Assembly (NCBI GenBank): GCA_027043985.1
Contig: JALUDQ010000227.1
Span: forward strand, 1-8,059
Direction of reading: 5' to 3'
Origin: Desulfurococcales archaeon
GTDB taxonomy: Archaea > Thermoproteota > Thermoprotei_A > Sulfolobales > WANQ01
Length of the DNA: 8,059 nucleotides
Part shown: positions 6,635-8,059 of the stretch, one piece after another
How positions within the stretch are numbered: the stretch's first letter is position 1
Layout of the letters: every line of letters begins with the position of its first letter
The notes under the pieces: generated by a model
What the model was told of the DNA's origin: nothing
Seen by the model: the letters and a program-made list of their open reading frames with translations, nothing else
Database searches by the model: none
Translations under genes and position numbers: made by a program

Positions 6635-8037
6635 GGAGACTATTTGGGACGGCTGGTATTAGAGCTACCTATTTGAAAACAATAACCCCGGAACTAGCAT
6701 TTAACATAGGTTTATCTATAGCAAAATACGTCGGCAACGAAGGCCACATAGTAGTAGGTCATGATACAAGAACTACTTCACCATTACTCTCTTTATCTGT
6801 AGCATCGGGAGCTATGAGTGGTGGATTAAATGTATTATTTCTCGGTCTAACACCCACACCAGTGGTAGCCTATAGTACTAGGAAACTACATGCAAGAGCC
6901 GGCATCGTTGTAACAGCAAGCCACAACCCCCCGACCGATAACGGCTTCAAAGTATTTGACGAACACGGTATGGAATATACTGTTCCCATGGAGCTAGAAT
7001 TAGAGGAACTCATATACAATGTAAGCAACAATTACTATGTTCCATGGCACAAAGTAGGCAATATAGAAAACATACAACTGGTAAACGATTACATTAATGA
7101 TATACTAGAAAAACTAGATACCAAGAAGAAAAGAGAACCTAAAGTAATAGTTGATTGCGCTAATGGAACCGCATACAATGTTACACCAATCATCCTTAGA
7201 TCAATGGGAGCAAAAGTAATCACATCCAACTGTCAACCCGATGGATTCTTTCCCGGAAGAGAACCGGAACCACGCCCAGACGTCCTAAACTATCTAAACT
7301 ATCTATTAAAGGATTTGAACAGCGAAATAGCCCTCGCCCACGATGGAGATGCAGATAGACTAAGCGTAATAACAAGAAAAGAAGGATTCATACGCCAAGA
7401 CAGAATAATCGCTCTCTTTGCTAAATTAAAACTCGAAAAACACGATAAGGGCCTAATAATATCATCAATAGACACTGGAAGAGTACTAGATGACGTAGTC
7501 GAGAAGTATGGTGGAAAACTAATAAGATGGAAACTGGGTAAAACCCATGAAAAATTAAAGGAGCACCCTAACGCTTTACTTGCTGCAGAACCTTGGAAGC
7601 TTATAGACCCAGAATGGGGGCTATGGGTAGATGGTATATATCAAGCAGCATTCATAGGAAAACTGATAATAGAAATTAGTGAATTAGATGAACTATTAAA
7701 AGATATACCCGATTATCCCCTAGCTAGGTTTTCTTTAAAAGTAGATGAGAGTTCACGAGATAAAGTTTATGATTTAATCACTAAGAGAATCATGGAACAC
7801 TATAAGAATCCTATTAAAATAACAACGATAGATGGGATACGCTTAGACTTCGAGGACAAATCATGGATACTTGTTAGGAAAAGTGGTACTGAACCAAAAA
7901 TAAGATTCTATATAGAGGCATTAACGTCAGATAAGTTGAAAGATATTGTAAAAACTATTATAAACATCATAAATAAGGTGACATCAGAGATTAATGTAAA
8001 GATAAAACACTTAGAAGGGGTAGAATCATTCCTCTAA
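6631..8037 (+). CDS. glmM: Phosphohexomutase, probable phosphoglucosamine mutase / phosphomannomutase
   Basis: Alpha-D-phosphohexomutases move phosphate between C6 and C1 of hexoses; as GlmM this gives glucosamine-1-phosphate for UDP-GlcNAc. The 468-residue protein has the four-domain layout: N-terminal LFGTAGIR (4-11), the phosphoserine loop TASHNPP with Ser97 (95-101), FPGREPEPRPD (207-217), the metal-binding DGDADR (238-243) and the C-terminal phosphate-binding RKSGTEPKIR (416-425). The sugar-specificity loop, usually GGExSG-like, reads AAEPWKLIDPEWG (318-330), so the substrate is not certain and phosphomannomutase or phosphoglucomutase activity is possible. The start is TTG 6631, forming a TTGA overlap with the THUMP stop; it is required to keep the LFGTAGIR motif. 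A weak AAAAGGG precedes it. The only route to expression seen is the THUMP promoter. The GlmS gene in the same window supports, but does not prove, the glucosamine assignment. Confidence 0.85.
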   Translation: MRRLFGTAGIRATYLKTITPELAFNIGLSIAKYVGNEGHIVVGHDTRTTSPLLSLSVASGAMSGGLNVLFLGLTPTPVVAYSTRKLHARAGIVVTASHNPPTDNGFKVFDEHGMEYTVPMELELEELIYNVSNNYYVPWHKVGNIENIQLVNDYINDILEKLDTKKKREPKVIVDCANGTAYNVTPIILRSMGAKVITSNCQPDGFFPGREPEPRPDVLNYLNYLLKDLNSEIALAHDGDADRLSVITRKEGFIRQDRIIALFAKLKLEKHDKGLIISSIDTGRVLDDVVEKYGGKLIRWKLGKTHEKLKEHPNALLAAEPWKLIDPEWGLWVDGIYQAAFIGKLIIEISELDELLKDIPDYPLARFSLKVDESSRDKVYDLITKRIMEHYKNPIKITTIDGIRLDFEDKSWILVRKSGTEPKIRFYIEALTSDKLKDIVKTIINIINKVTSEINVKIKHLEGVESFL

Positions 8038-8059
8038 TACAATAATTTTGTTCTGAACC

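Noticed and set aside
1..8059. Mobile elements, CRISPR arrays, defence genes, tRNA or rRNA genes
   Set aside because: No transposase, integrase, direct-repeat array, clover-leaf sequence or rRNA-like stretch was found; every gene has a housekeeping-type assignment.

Overview
This window is almost certainly from a hyperthermophilic archaeon of the Thermoproteota/Crenarchaeota. A Desulfurococcales-type organism such as Staphylothermus or a relative would fit, but that genus-level placement is inference from protein style and AT-rich composition. The archaeal signs are a tetraether lipid synthase-type radical SAM enzyme, an archaeal-type (RibD C-terminal-like, stand-alone) riboflavin pathway reductase, a stand-alone THUMP protein, an archaeal radical SAM/helix-hairpin-helix protein, TATA-box promoters at archaeal spacing, short or absent leaders, and frequent TTG/GTG starts.

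Layout. (1) Bases 1-685, minus strand: the N-terminal glutaminase half of glmS, cut by the window edge and starting with TTG. (2) A 71-base divergent spacer with a near-palindromic TATA element. (3) 757-3464, plus strand: thiL (thiamine-monophosphate kinase), joined by a 4-base GTGA overlap to an uncharacterised radical SAM protein with a C-terminal helix-hairpin-helix; this ends in a 10-bp perfect AT-only inverted repeat across the stop codon. (4) A 93-base spacer with a TATA box, then 3558-5318, plus strand: a tes-type (tetraether synthase) radical SAM enzyme with extra cysteine clusters. (5) 5330-6004, minus strand: an archaeal diaminopyrimidine reductase of riboflavin/F420 synthesis, convergent with tes at a distance of 11 bases. 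(6) A second divergent spacer with the palindromic TATA CTTATAAG. (7) 6086-8037, plus strand: a THUMP-domain RNA-binding protein that has no ATG, GTG or TTG start in frame, overlapping by TTGA a phosphohexomutase (glmM-like).

Functional themes. GlmS and the GlmM-like mutase are consecutive steps from fructose-6-phosphate to glucosamine-1-phosphate, toward UDP-GlcNAc for surface glycoproteins, although they lie in separate transcription units. ThiL and the reductase serve cofactor synthesis, Tes makes membrane-spanning lipids, and the THUMP protein points to tRNA modification. No mobile element, CRISPR array, tRNA/rRNA gene or phage gene is visible, and with the THUMP gene included no gene-free stretch exceeds 100 bases.

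I do not see a clearly new multi-gene system. The points most worth a second look are the missing canonical start of the THUMP gene, the thiL-coupled radical SAM protein of unknown function, and the altered sugar-binding loop of the phosphohexomutase.
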